64,000 nucleotides of DNA. Source: an uncultured Lachnospiraceae bacterium. GTDB taxonomy: Bacteria; Bacillota_A; Clostridia; Lachnospirales; Lachnospiraceae. The DNA lies in the NCBI GenBank assembly GCA_951801245.1, contig CATOMC010000002.1:131724-195723 (forward strand). Reading direction: 5' to 3'. The translations under genes and the position numbers were made by a program. How positions within the stretch are numbered: the stretch's first letter is position 1; each line of letters opens with the position of its first letter. Of this stretch, positions 6,935 through 15,687 are shown piece by piece. The notes under the pieces were generated by a model that did no database searches, was not told where the DNA came from, and saw only the letters and a program-made list of their open reading frames with translations.

Positions 6935-8554
6935 ATGGACAAAAAGATAAAGATTTTAGATTGCACATTAAGGGATGGTGCATATATCGTTGAGTCGAAG
7001 TTCGGCATTCCTGCCATAAAGGGGATTATCAAAAAATTGCAGGATGCAAAGATCGATATGATTGAGTGTGGATGGCTGAAAGATAAAAGGCATACGGAGG
7101 GAACCACTTTTTATCATGTACCGTCTGATATTGTACCATATATGTCAGATAAAAACGATAGATGCATCTACGTAGCAATGATTGACTGGAATAGATATGA
7201 TCTTGAGAACCTTCCGGTAAATGACGGTAAATCTATCGATGCCATTCGAGTTGTTTTTCCGCATGACCATTTTGAGGAAGGAGTTGCCTTAGGACAGATT
7301 ATCAAAGAAAAGGGGTATCAGGTATATTTTCAGGCGGCCAATACCCTGGATTATTCTGATAATGATCTGGTCAAACTGGCAAAGTGTATCAATGAGGCAA
7401 AGCCTGTATGCCTGTCAGTTGTAGATACTTTTGGCGCTATGTATGGCGATGATCTGGAGCGCATCGTCTCTATTTTGGACAGGGAACTGGATCAGAATAT
7501 CAGATTGGGATTTCATTCTCATAATAATCAACAGTTGGCATTTTCTAACGCAATGAGATTCGTAGAACTTCTTTGCCATACTAAGCGAGAAATGATAGTA
7601 GATTCCAGTTTATGTGGTATGGGCCGTGGAGCCGGAAATGCGACGACGGAACTTTTGGTGAATTATCTGAACAGAAAGCATAACGGAAACTATAATCTCA
7701 ATGCGATCATGGATGCCATAGATATGTATATGGGATACTTCATAGAGCATTATCAATGGGGATATTCGACACCGTATTTTATTTCGGGAATCTATTGTGC
7801 ACATGTAAACAATATCACATATCTGCTAAGCAACCACAGAACAAATGCAAATGACATGCAGAATATCATAGAAGCTCTGCCTGCCGAGGACAGGAAGAAG
7901 TATGACTATGATTTGTTGGAACAAAAATATCTCGAATACCAGAGTAAATTAGTAGACGATGAAGAAGTGATGAATTCACTTAAGCTGGTAATACGGGATA
8001 AAAAGGTTCTTCTTATTCTTCCCGGAAAATCTATTGTGACTGACAGAAAAAATATTGATCAATATATTGAGGAAAATCAGCCTGTCATCATAGGGATAAA
8101 TGCCATTGATCAGGATTATAAATACGATTATTTGTTTTTCTGTAATACGATCAGATATGATTATGCTAAGGAAATCTATACGGATGTCTTTTATCAAAAT
8201 AAGCGTATCGTAGCCTCTAATATTAAAATAAATGCCGATGGGGATGAAATGCTTGTAAATTTCAATTCCCTGGTAAAAAGAGGTTGGGAGCATTTTGACA
8301 ATTCGGGAATTATGTGCCTGCGCCTGTTGGATAAATTGCAGATAGCGGATGTGGCGATTGCCGGGTTTGACGGTTTTAAGGACGGTTATGAGGAAAGCTA
8401 TGCGGATGTTTCTCTGCCGCATATTAATCCCGGGAAAAATTGGGAAGAACTGAATGAGGAAATCAAAGATATGTATCAGGATTTCAGAAATAAAACGCGG
8501 GACTATATGAATGTGGAGTTTGTGACGGAAAGTTATTATGAGGAGAAAAACTGA
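6935..8554 (+). CDS. HMGL-type aldolase fused to a C-terminal DUF115-like domain
   Basis: The N-terminal part (about 1-320) is an HMG-CoA-lyase/DmpG-type TIM barrel. It opens with ILDCTLRDGAY, the divalent-metal Asp motif and active-site Arg, and has the metal-binding HSHNN and the SLCGMGRGAGN loop. Relatives include 4-hydroxy-2-oxovalerate aldolase and isopropylmalate synthases, which make or break a C-C bond with a keto acid. The C-terminal part (about 335-539, starting VLLILPGKSI) resembles DUF115/motility-accessory domains. Such fusions occur in surface glycan loci with unknown substrate. AAGGA (6921-6925) serves the ATG at 6935 or the GTG at 6932. An acyl or keto-sugar precursor role is inferred. 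Confidence 0.7.
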   Translation: MDKKIKILDCTLRDGAYIVESKFGIPAIKGIIKKLQDAKIDMIECGWLKDKRHTEGTTFYHVPSDIVPYMSDKNDRCIYVAMIDWNRYDLENLPVNDGKSIDAIRVVFPHDHFEEGVALGQIIKEKGYQVYFQAANTLDYSDNDLVKLAKCINEAKPVCLSVVDTFGAMYGDDLERIVSILDRELDQNIRLGFHSHNNQQLAFSNAMRFVELLCHTKREMIVDSSLCGMGRGAGNATTELLVNYLNRKHNGNYNLNAIMDAIDMYMGYFIEHYQWGYSTPYFISGIYCAHVNNITYLLSNHRTNANDMQNIIEALPAEDRKKYDYDLLEQKYLEYQSKLVDDEEVMNSLKLVIRDKKVLLILPGKSIVTDRKNIDQYIEENQPVIIGINAIDQDYKYDYLFFCNTIRYDYAKEIYTDVFYQNKRIVASNIKINADGDEMLVNFNSLVKRGWEHFDNSGIMCLRLLDKLQIADVAIAGFDGFKDGYEESYADVSLPHINPGKNWEELNEEIKDMYQDFRNKTRDYMNVEFVTESYYEEKN

Positions 8555-8581
8555 CTTTATTGTGAAATGGAAATAATAGGT

Positions 8582-9547
8582 ATGAAGAGAATTGTTATGA
8601 CAGGTCCTACGGGAACGATCGGTATGGCGATTATGAAGTTGTGTATTACGGAAGGGATAGAAGTATTTGCAATATGCCGGCCGGATTCCAAAAGGAAACA
8701 TCGCATTCCGAATCGTGATCTGGTACATAGAATAGAATGTGACTTGAATTCTTTACAGAATTTAGCAGAAAACGATTTTCCCATATGCGATGTATTTTAT
8801 CATTTGGGATGGGGTGCAACTGTTGGAGAGGGAAGAAATGATTTGGATGCACAGCTTGGAAATATTCAATATACACTGGAAGCAGTGCGGCTGGCAAAAA
8901 GAATCGGGTGTCATACCTTCATAGGAGCCGGTTCACAGGCAGAATATGGGAGACCGGGAACACAGATTAAACTGGATGCACAGGCAATGACTTTTCCGGA
9001 AAACGGATACGGCATGGCAAAACTATGCGCCGGACAAATGAGCCGGATTGCGTGCGAGCAAAACGGATTAAAGCATATTTGGATAAGGGTTTTTAGCGTA
9101 TATGGTCCATATGATGGAGAAAAATCAATGATTATTTCTACTATCAGAAAATTATTAAACAATGAGAAGGCACCTTTAACCGCAGGCGAACAGGAGTGGG
9201 ATTATCTTTATAGTGAAGATGCTGCACGCGCCTTTTTATTAGCAGGGAAAAAGGGCATTGATCATAAAGTGTATTGCCTGGGGAGCGGGCAGACAAAGAA
9301 GCTGCGGGAATATACGGAGATGATGCGAAACTGGATTGATGGAAATGCTGCATTGGGTTATGGAGAGATTCCGTATAGTGATAAACAGATTATGTATTTG
9401 TGTGCGAATATTGATGATCTGAAAAAGGACGTTGGTTTTATTCCCAAAACAGATTTTTCTGATGGTATAAAGCAAACAATAAAATGGGTAAAACAAACAA
9501 CACGCAATGAAAATGACGGTTCTATCAATCATAGAGAAGGGTATTAG
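8582..9547 (+). CDS. NAD(P)-dependent epimerase/dehydratase (extended SDR), putative CDP-sugar reductase
   Basis: The protein has about 321 residues. An ATG at 8567 adds five residues, but MKRIVMTG is the usual family start. The Rossmann motif is G8-x2-G11-x2-G14, and the active-site pair is Y143-x3-K147 in YGMAK, with GAGSQAEYG just before it. Extended SDRs of this kind reduce or epimerise nucleotide sugars. It sits directly before the TPP enzyme, the same pairing as YerF/YerE in CDP-yersiniose synthesis. It could also act like RfbJ/RfbS of CDP-3,6-dideoxyhexose pathways. The exact reaction cannot be fixed from sequence. Confidence 0.75.
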   Translation: MKRIVMTGPTGTIGMAIMKLCITEGIEVFAICRPDSKRKHRIPNRDLVHRIECDLNSLQNLAENDFPICDVFYHLGWGATVGEGRNDLDAQLGNIQYTLEAVRLAKRIGCHTFIGAGSQAEYGRPGTQIKLDAQAMTFPENGYGMAKLCAGQMSRIACEQNGLKHIWIRVFSVYGPYDGEKSMIISTIRKLLNNEKAPLTAGEQEWDYLYSEDAARAFLLAGKKGIDHKVYCLGSGQTKKLREYTEMMRNWIDGNAALGYGEIPYSDKQIMYLCANIDDLKKDVGFIPKTDFSDGIKQTIKWVKQTTRNENDGSINHREGY

Positions 9548-9556
9548 ATACATAAA

Positions 9557-11356
9557 ATGATGAAATTATCTGATTATGTGATAAGGAAATTAGAGGAAAC
9601 CGGAACGAAGCATATGTTTATGCTTCCTGGCGGCGGTGCCATGCACTTGAATGATTCTTTGGGTAAAAGCAGCAAAATACAGTATGTCTGCTGTCTTCAC
9701 GAGCAGGCTTGTTCGATTGCCGCAGAGGCTTATGCCAGAGTAAATAATGAGATCGGATTATTGATGGTCACGACCGGCCCCGGTGGAACGAATGCCTTGA
9801 CAGGAGTTGCCGGGGCTTATTTGGAGTCTACACCGATGATCGTTATATCCGGACAGGTAAAGCGTCTGGATATGATCAATCATCAGGGAGTAAGACAGCA
9901 GGGGATGCAGGAACTGGATATTATATCAGTGGCAGAGCCCATCACCAAATATGCGGTACTGGTTGATGAGCCGCAAATGATCCGGTATCACATAGAGAAA
10001 GCTCTTTACGAAGCAACCCATGGGAGAAAAGGACCGGTCTGGCTGGATATTCCGTTGGATGTACAAGCAGCTATGATTGATGAAGAGCAATTAACAGGTT
10101 ATACCAAAGATTTTGTGATACCAAATACCTATTTAGAGAAGCAGATTTTAAAGATTATTGCGTTGATCAATCAATCTGAGCGTCCTGTTTTATTAGCAGG
10201 AAATGGGATTAGATTATCCGGTGGAATAGATATCTTTGAGCGATTAAAAGAAGAACTCGGTATTCCTGTTTTAACGACATGGAATGGAATCGATCTGTTG
10301 GATGAAAATGATCCACTGTATTTTGGCAGGCCTGGAGGATTAGGGCACCGGTATGCAAACTTTATCCAACAGAATTCGGATTTCTTTCTCAGCATTGGCG
10401 CGAGATTGAATCTATTACAGACGGGGTTCAATTTTGATGGTTTTGCGAGAGAGGCCGTTAAAGTTATGGTAGATATCGATAGTGCGGAACTTCATAAGAT
10501 AAATGTCAGGCCGGATCTGGCGGTATGTGCGGATGCAAAAGAGTTCATGGATCTTATGATGAAGCATAAAGATAAGCTGATAAAGAAGAACCGGGACGAG
10601 TGGTTTGCGTATGGACAAAAACTAAAGAAAAAATATCCTATTGTAAAAAGGGAGTATTGGGAACAGAAAGAACTCGTAAATACCTATTGTCTTTTGGAGA
10701 CGATATCAGACAATTTGACTGCGGATGATGTCTTTGTATCCGGAAGTTCGGGAAGCTGCATCGACATTTCCATGCAGACATTCAAGGTGAAAAAGGGACA
10801 GCGGGTGTTTTCTACAAAGGGTCTTGCTTCGATGGGATACGGGCTGCCGTCTGCCATAGGCGCCTGTCTTGCCAGCGGCGGGAAAAGAACGGTAGGCGTG
10901 AATGGCGATGGCGGGTTTGTCATGAACATACAAGAACTGGAAACTTTGAAGAGGCTTAACCTGCCGATTAAAATTTTTGTGCTCTGCAACCGTGGATATG
11001 GAGCCATCAAAACAACGCAGACAAATATTTTCAACGGACATCTGGTTGCCTGTAATGAGAGTTCCAACTTGTCTCTTCCGCCAATCGCAAGAGTTGCAGA
11101 AGCGTATGGACTGCATACGGTAACCATTCGTTCTAATGCAGAACTAGAGGAAAAAGTTAAGCACGCATTGGCATATGACGGGCCGGTCATTATAGAAGTC
11201 CTGACGCCGATTGAACTGGTTGCCTTTCCGAAACAAGTATCCTATAAGCGTTCTGACGGGCAGATGGAATCCAAGCCGTTGGAATACATGAATCCGCCGC
11301 TGGATGAGGAAGAGATGGAAGAAAATATGCTGGTACCATTGTTTCAGGAAAAATAG
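9557..11356 (+). CDS. Thiamine-diphosphate enzyme, acetolactate synthase-like (YerE-type candidate)
   Basis: The 599-residue protein shows all three domains of the acetolactate synthase family. The N-terminal pyrimidine-binding domain carries the catalytic Glu (HEQACS, Glu49) and GPGGTNALTG. The central domain follows, then the C-terminal TPP/Mg domain with G450-D-G452 and Asn478 in CNRGYG. No small regulatory subunit and no other ilv gene is nearby, so valine synthesis is unlikely. In Yersinia, YerE of this family moves a two-carbon unit from pyruvate to a CDP-4-keto-3,6-dideoxyhexose. The presence of rfbF, rfbG and rfbH homologues supports that role by inference. The gene is 9 bases from the SDR gene. 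Confidence 0.75.
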   Translation: MMKLSDYVIRKLEETGTKHMFMLPGGGAMHLNDSLGKSSKIQYVCCLHEQACSIAAEAYARVNNEIGLLMVTTGPGGTNALTGVAGAYLESTPMIVISGQVKRLDMINHQGVRQQGMQELDIISVAEPITKYAVLVDEPQMIRYHIEKALYEATHGRKGPVWLDIPLDVQAAMIDEEQLTGYTKDFVIPNTYLEKQILKIIALINQSERPVLLAGNGIRLSGGIDIFERLKEELGIPVLTTWNGIDLLDENDPLYFGRPGGLGHRYANFIQQNSDFFLSIGARLNLLQTGFNFDGFAREAVKVMVDIDSAELHKINVRPDLAVCADAKEFMDLMMKHKDKLIKKNRDEWFAYGQKLKKKYPIVKREYWEQKELVNTYCLLETISDNLTADDVFVSGSSGSCIDISMQTFKVKKGQRVFSTKGLASMGYGLPSAIGACLASGGKRTVGVNGDGGFVMNIQELETLKRLNLPIKIFVLCNRGYGAIKTTQTNIFNGHLVACNESSNLSLPPIARVAEAYGLHTVTIRSNAELEEKVKHALAYDGPVIIEVLTPIELVAFPKQVSYKRSDGQMESKPLEYMNPPLDEEEMEENMLVPLFQEK

Positions 11357-11396
11357 ACGGTATTGGTAGAATATGAAAATATGAGAGGAAACATTC

Positions 11397-12598
11397 ATGA
11401 ATGAACATAAAATACTGAATCGAAAATGCCCTATCTGCGGATTTGCCGGGGGGCTGAAAGTTTACATAGGGTAGCAATGAGCCTTCCGGATAAATTTCCA
11501 ATTCCGAGAGCGTATGATGTTGTAAGCTGTCCGGGCTGCGGATTTACTTATGCTGATGTGAATGCCTGTCAGACTGACTATAACCAATATTATGCAACCG
11601 GCAACATGTATAGTGAATATTCTGAAATCCGTGATAAGTTAACGGAGGCAAATAATAAGATTCGCTTAGAAGTATTTATGAAATATGTAGACAGGAAATG
11701 CAGGGTACTTGATATTGGCTGTGGAGGCGGAGATTTTCTTACAGTCTTATCTGGTCATGGATATAGAAATCTGACAGGAATCGATCCGTCAGAAACATCT
11801 GTGAAAAAAATTAAAACGGAATTAGGTTTTCAGGCTGTAGTCGGAAATATTTTTGATGAGGCACCGGAAGAATTAAAGAATGAATTCGATGTCGTTTGCT
11901 GTACAGCGGTTGGAGAACATGTATATGATTTGGAACACTTTGTTCAGCATTTGAAGCAATACGCTAAGAAAAATGGCGGCATGATTTTTATTGATGTGCC
12001 ATGTGCTGAAGGGTTTGGGACATACATAAGGAATTCAGCGCATTATTTTAACCATGAACATATTAATTACTTTAGTCTTCAGTCCATGGACCGGTTGTTT
12101 GCCAATCAGGAATGCAAACGGATAAGCAGTGATACGGAAAGCCGCAAAGTACTCGATTTTGATCTTCCGGAGTTGATCATAGAGGCAGTGTATATGCTGG
12201 AAGATGGATATCATCACATATATGACAGAGATTGTGCCGCAGAAGATTCGATTAAGAAATATGTTTCTTCAATAGAAAAAAGTGAAGCTGCAAAAATGAA
12301 TGAAATAAAGGCATTTATATCTGAAAACGAGGATGGGATAGTTGTATGGGGTGCAGGTTCCTATTGCATGAATATTCTCGAAAAAATAGGAGATTTACAA
12401 GAAAAGATTCTCTTCTTTGTGGACAATAACAGGACAAAGCAGGGGGAGAAAATGGCCGGAAAAGATATTGTCAGTTCAGAGAGGTTAAAAAATTATGACG
12501 GGAAGATCAGAATACTGATTCTGGCAATACAACAGGCAGATGATATTGCCAAAGAAATAGATGAAATGGGTATTATATGTGAAGTGATGAAAGGTTAG
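11397..12598 (+). pseudogene. Sugar C-methyltransferase, frame-broken at a G6 tract (possibly phase-off)
   Basis: A start at 11397 with GAGAGG upstream gives MNEHKILNRKCPICGFAGG and stops at 11475, just after a run of six G (11448-11453). The rest is open in another frame from about 11426. Adding one G joins CPICGFAGG to ...YDVVSCPGCGFTYAD, forming the C-x2-C ... C-x2-C zinc domain that opens sugar C-methyltransferases. A SAM-binding domain follows (RVLDIGCGGGDFL), then a Rossmann-like C-terminal domain (GIVVWGAGSYC). The joined protein would have about 400 residues, normal for the family. The break is either phase variation, frameshifting at the run, or a sequencing error. A shorter protein from 11426 would lack one Cys pair. 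Confidence 0.75.
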
Positions 12599-12603
12599 TA
12601 ACG

Positions 12604-13593
12604 ATGGACAAGAAAATGGTGAGCATTATAGTTCCCTGCTTTAATGAGGAAGGTAATATTAAGCAATTATATTCTGCAGTAGTCGAACAATTGGCAAAAA
12701 TCAAAGATAAGTATACTTATGAAATAATATTTGCGGACAATGGTTCAACGGACGATTCTGAAAGGATATTCAGGGAACTTGCATCAGAAGATAACTGTGT
12801 AAAAGTTATTTTCAACCAGACCAATTTTGGGCCAGATCCATCAGTCACCAATTTATACTGCAGGGCATCAGGTGATGCTATTATTGCGATAGCCTGTGAT
12901 CTGCAGGAACCGCCGGAATTAATTCCTGAATTTATCAGGGAATGGGAAAATGGATATGAGGTTGTTTTCGGGCAGAAAACAAAGAGTATGGAAAATCCGT
13001 TTAAGTATATATGCAGGAAAATCTATTATGAGATTATCGATGTATTCTCAGATTATGAACAATATCATCAAATAACTGGATTCGGACTGATTACAAGAGA
13101 AGTCAGAGATGTCGTTTTGATTCAAAAAAGGCAGGATCCGGGGATGAATATTCGTCATATCATCGGTCAGTATGGATTTAGGGTAAAGCTTGTTCCGTAT
13201 GTACAAAGAAAAAGGGAAAGAGGGCTATCCAGTTATAATATTTATAATTATTATGGATTTGCCGTGTCTTCCTTATGCCGTACCTCGTTAAAACCATTAA
13301 GACTTATGACAGTATTAGGCATATTTACTTCGATTGGGTGCATTATTGTTGCCTTGGTTTATTTCATATATAAATTATTGCATTGGACAAGCTTTAATGT
13401 AGGTATGGCGCCTTTGGTAATCGGGTTGTTCTTTGTATCGGGAGTCATTCTGTTCTGTATCGGGATTCTGGGTGAGTATGTGGGAATCATACTTGGAAGA
13501 GTGACGGATAAGCCGGTAGTTGTAGAAAAAGAGCGGCTTAATTTTGAGCAAAAATTTGATAAGAACAGGGAAGGAAGAAATGTGTCAGATTAG
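12604..13593 (+). CDS. GT2 polyprenyl-phosphate glycosyltransferase (DPM1/GtrB-like)
   Basis: The 329-residue protein has an N-terminal GT-A domain (IIVPCFNEEGNI, FADNGSTDDS, and the metal-binding CDLQEPPE) and two C-terminal membrane helices (about 235-260 and 270-295). This is the layout of enzymes such as GtrB that load a single sugar from a nucleotide onto undecaprenyl phosphate. The product would be a donor for GT-C transferases, and several polytopic GT-C-like proteins are encoded nearby. AAAGG lies upstream of the ATG. The sugar is unknown. Confidence 0.85.
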   Translation: MDKKMVSIIVPCFNEEGNIKQLYSAVVEQLAKIKDKYTYEIIFADNGSTDDSERIFRELASEDNCVKVIFNQTNFGPDPSVTNLYCRASGDAIIAIACDLQEPPELIPEFIREWENGYEVVFGQKTKSMENPFKYICRKIYYEIIDVFSDYEQYHQITGFGLITREVRDVVLIQKRQDPGMNIRHIIGQYGFRVKLVPYVQRKRERGLSSYNIYNYYGFAVSSLCRTSLKPLRLMTVLGIFTSIGCIIVALVYFIYKLLHWTSFNVGMAPLVIGLFFVSGVILFCIGILGEYVGIILGRVTDKPVVVEKERLNFEQKFDKNREGRNVSD

Positions 13594-14542
13594 TGTTGTT
13601 GTTCCCGTATATAACGTAGAAAAGTATATTGAGAGATGTATTAGAAGCATATTGGAACAGACATTTTCTGATATGGAAGTCATCATTGTGAATGATGGAA
13701 GCCAGGATAGCAGTATCGATATTATACATAATGCCTTTCAGGACAGACGGATTAAGATTGTAAATAAGGAAAATGCGGGACTGCCGCAGGCCAGAAGAAC
13801 AGGATTTGAAAATTCTACAGGCAGATATATTGTATTTGTTGACGCAGATGATTGGATAGAAAATAACATGCTGCAGGTACTGTATGAGAAAATCGTATCG
13901 TCTCAGGCGGATATTGTTTGTTGTGGTGTGCTTTTTGATGATGACGAAGGAACGTGTATGGGAAGATGGAAAACAGAAGAGGAGACGGCTTATGATACTG
14001 CATCTGCAATTCGGAATCTGCACAGTTCTCGTGGCGTATATCAGTTTATGTGGAATAAACTATTCAGACGGGAGGTAATTTCTGTCGGAGATTTTCCAAC
14101 GGGGCATTTTGTGGGAGAAGATTACTGTACGCTGATTCCTATCATAGAAAAGGCAGCCAATATCATTCAGATTCCTGAGAACACGTATCACTACGTGCAG
14201 CATGGCAGTAATATGACAAAGGCCGGTTTTGGACCAAGCTTTGTGCAGGCATATGAACATTATAATCATTTGAGAAAATATTTAATAAAAAGATATGACA
14301 ACTGTAAAGACAGTATACTTTGTTATCACTTATCGGAGTACATGTTTATTATGAATGCTATGGCAAGAAATGACAGATACCAAAGAGACATGATACAGGA
14401 AATGACAAAGTACGTCAGGGAAAATATTGCGACATATCTGTGTAATAAGCATGTTAAAAAATTCTATAAATGTGCGGCAGTTGTTCTGGCGGTTCATTGG
14501 AGAATTTATATAAAAATGTATAGGACTTTAATGGGGAGTTGA
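13580..14542 (+). CDS. GT2 family glycosyltransferase
   Basis: The start chosen is the ATG at 13580 because AAGGAAG (13571-13577) lies just before it and the protein then begins MCQISVVVPVYNVEKYIERC, the usual GT2 opening. This overlaps the previous gene by 14 bases, indicating translational coupling. About 320 residues with NDGSQDSS and the metal-binding VDADDWIE motif, then a C-terminal domain without membrane helices. A cytoplasmic inverting transferase adding one sugar to the growing glycan is expected; donor and acceptor are unknown. Confidence 0.85.
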   Translation: MCQISVVVPVYNVEKYIERCIRSILEQTFSDMEVIIVNDGSQDSSIDIIHNAFQDRRIKIVNKENAGLPQARRTGFENSTGRYIVFVDADDWIENNMLQVLYEKIVSSQADIVCCGVLFDDDEGTCMGRWKTEEETAYDTASAIRNLHSSRGVYQFMWNKLFRREVISVGDFPTGHFVGEDYCTLIPIIEKAANIIQIPENTYHYVQHGSNMTKAGFGPSFVQAYEHYNHLRKYLIKRYDNCKDSILCYHLSEYMFIMNAMARNDRYQRDMIQEMTKYVRENIATYLCNKHVKKFYKCAAVVLAVHWRIYIKMYRTLMGS

Positions 14543-14549
14543 CGCAGCG

Positions 14550-15629
14550 GTGGCGGATTATGAAATTACTTTACTAGAGAAAATCAGTGATAGTAATCAT
14601 TTTGTATGGAGTAGTGTAAGAAAAGGGGCTGCAGTATTTTCGAATCTGGAAACCATGTTACAAATTCGAAAGCAAGGGAAGAAAATATTTCTGTTATTGA
14701 CGCCCCAGTATAATAATCTGGGCGATCATGCGATCGCGCTGTCTTCCATTGCCTGGTTACGGGCAAGTTTTCCTGAATATTCGGTCGTGGATATCACTTG
14801 TAATTTCTATAAAAATTTGAAAACGCTGCTTACAAAATGTATGGGCGAAGATGATGTGATCTGTATTACCGGCGGCGGTTTTATGGGCGATATGTGGATG
14901 ATATCAGAAAACATGGTCAGAGATATTATCTGTACCTATAGAAATCATAAAATAATCGTAATGCCGCAGACAGTGTTTTTTCAATCCGATAGAGAAAAGA
15001 AAATATCGAAAGAAATTTATACCTCCAATAAAAACGTATATTTTGCATTGAGAGATAAGGATTCGTATTCCATCATGAAGGAGTGGATGGGGGAAGAGAG
15101 AGTCATTTACGTGCCGGATATTGTAATGGTATTTCGGTATAACCGTCATGAAGTACAAAGACACGGTATCGGGATATGTTTTCGCGAGGATGTTGAGAAA
15201 GTTGACTATGATATCACAAAGAAAGATGTAGTCACCTTTTTTGCTAATCAAAATAGACAAGTGAAAGAAATATCGACTTTACTGAAACAGCCATTTGTAT
15301 TTACCCGGAGAAGAAAGAGATACGTAGACAGAAAGTTGAAAGAGATAGAACAATTAGAACTCATTGTCACGAACAGGCTGCACTGCATGATTTTTGCTTA
15401 TTTATGCGGGACGCCTTGTCTTGCATTCGATAACAGAAGCCATAAGGTCAGCGGAGGATGGGAGTGGCTGAAAGATTCCGGATACATAAGGATGTATGAC
15501 AGCAATATTTCTTTGAAACAGCAAGTGGATGAATTAATCGGATGTAGGACAAGCATCCCTGATTGTACGAAACTGCTAAATAAATATAAAGAGTTTGCGG
15601 ATACCTTTATGAAATGGGTGGAGGAATAG
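14550..15629 (+). CDS. Polysaccharide pyruvyltransferase family protein
   Basis: The 359-residue protein starts with GTG at 14550 after GGGGAG (14532-14537). It shows the PS_pyruv_trans pattern: NLGDHAIALSS near the start, ICITGGGFMGDMW in the middle, and NRLHCMIFAYLCGTPCLAFDN followed by KVSGGWEWL near the end. Members usually transfer a pyruvyl ketal from PEP to a sugar of exopolysaccharide or wall polymer, which adds negative charge. Some relatives act on other groups, so the transferred group is not proven. Confidence 0.8.
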   Translation: MADYEITLLEKISDSNHFVWSSVRKGAAVFSNLETMLQIRKQGKKIFLLLTPQYNNLGDHAIALSSIAWLRASFPEYSVVDITCNFYKNLKTLLTKCMGEDDVICITGGGFMGDMWMISENMVRDIICTYRNHKIIVMPQTVFFQSDREKKISKEIYTSNKNVYFALRDKDSYSIMKEWMGEERVIYVPDIVMVFRYNRHEVQRHGIGICFREDVEKVDYDITKKDVVTFFANQNRQVKEISTLLKQPFVFTRRRKRYVDRKLKEIEQLELIVTNRLHCMIFAYLCGTPCLAFDNRSHKVSGGWEWLKDSGYIRMYDSNISLKQQVDELIGCRTSIPDCTKLLNKYKEFADTFMKWVEE

Positions 15630-15687
15630 GCGGCGAAGAAAGCAGATGGTAATCAATTATTGATTTTTTGTAGAAAGGAACAGTTAC

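Noticed and set aside
9557..11356. Acetolactate synthase for branched-chain amino acids (ilvB)
   Set aside because: No ilvN, ilvC or leu genes nearby and the gene is embedded in a glycan operon next to an SDR gene.
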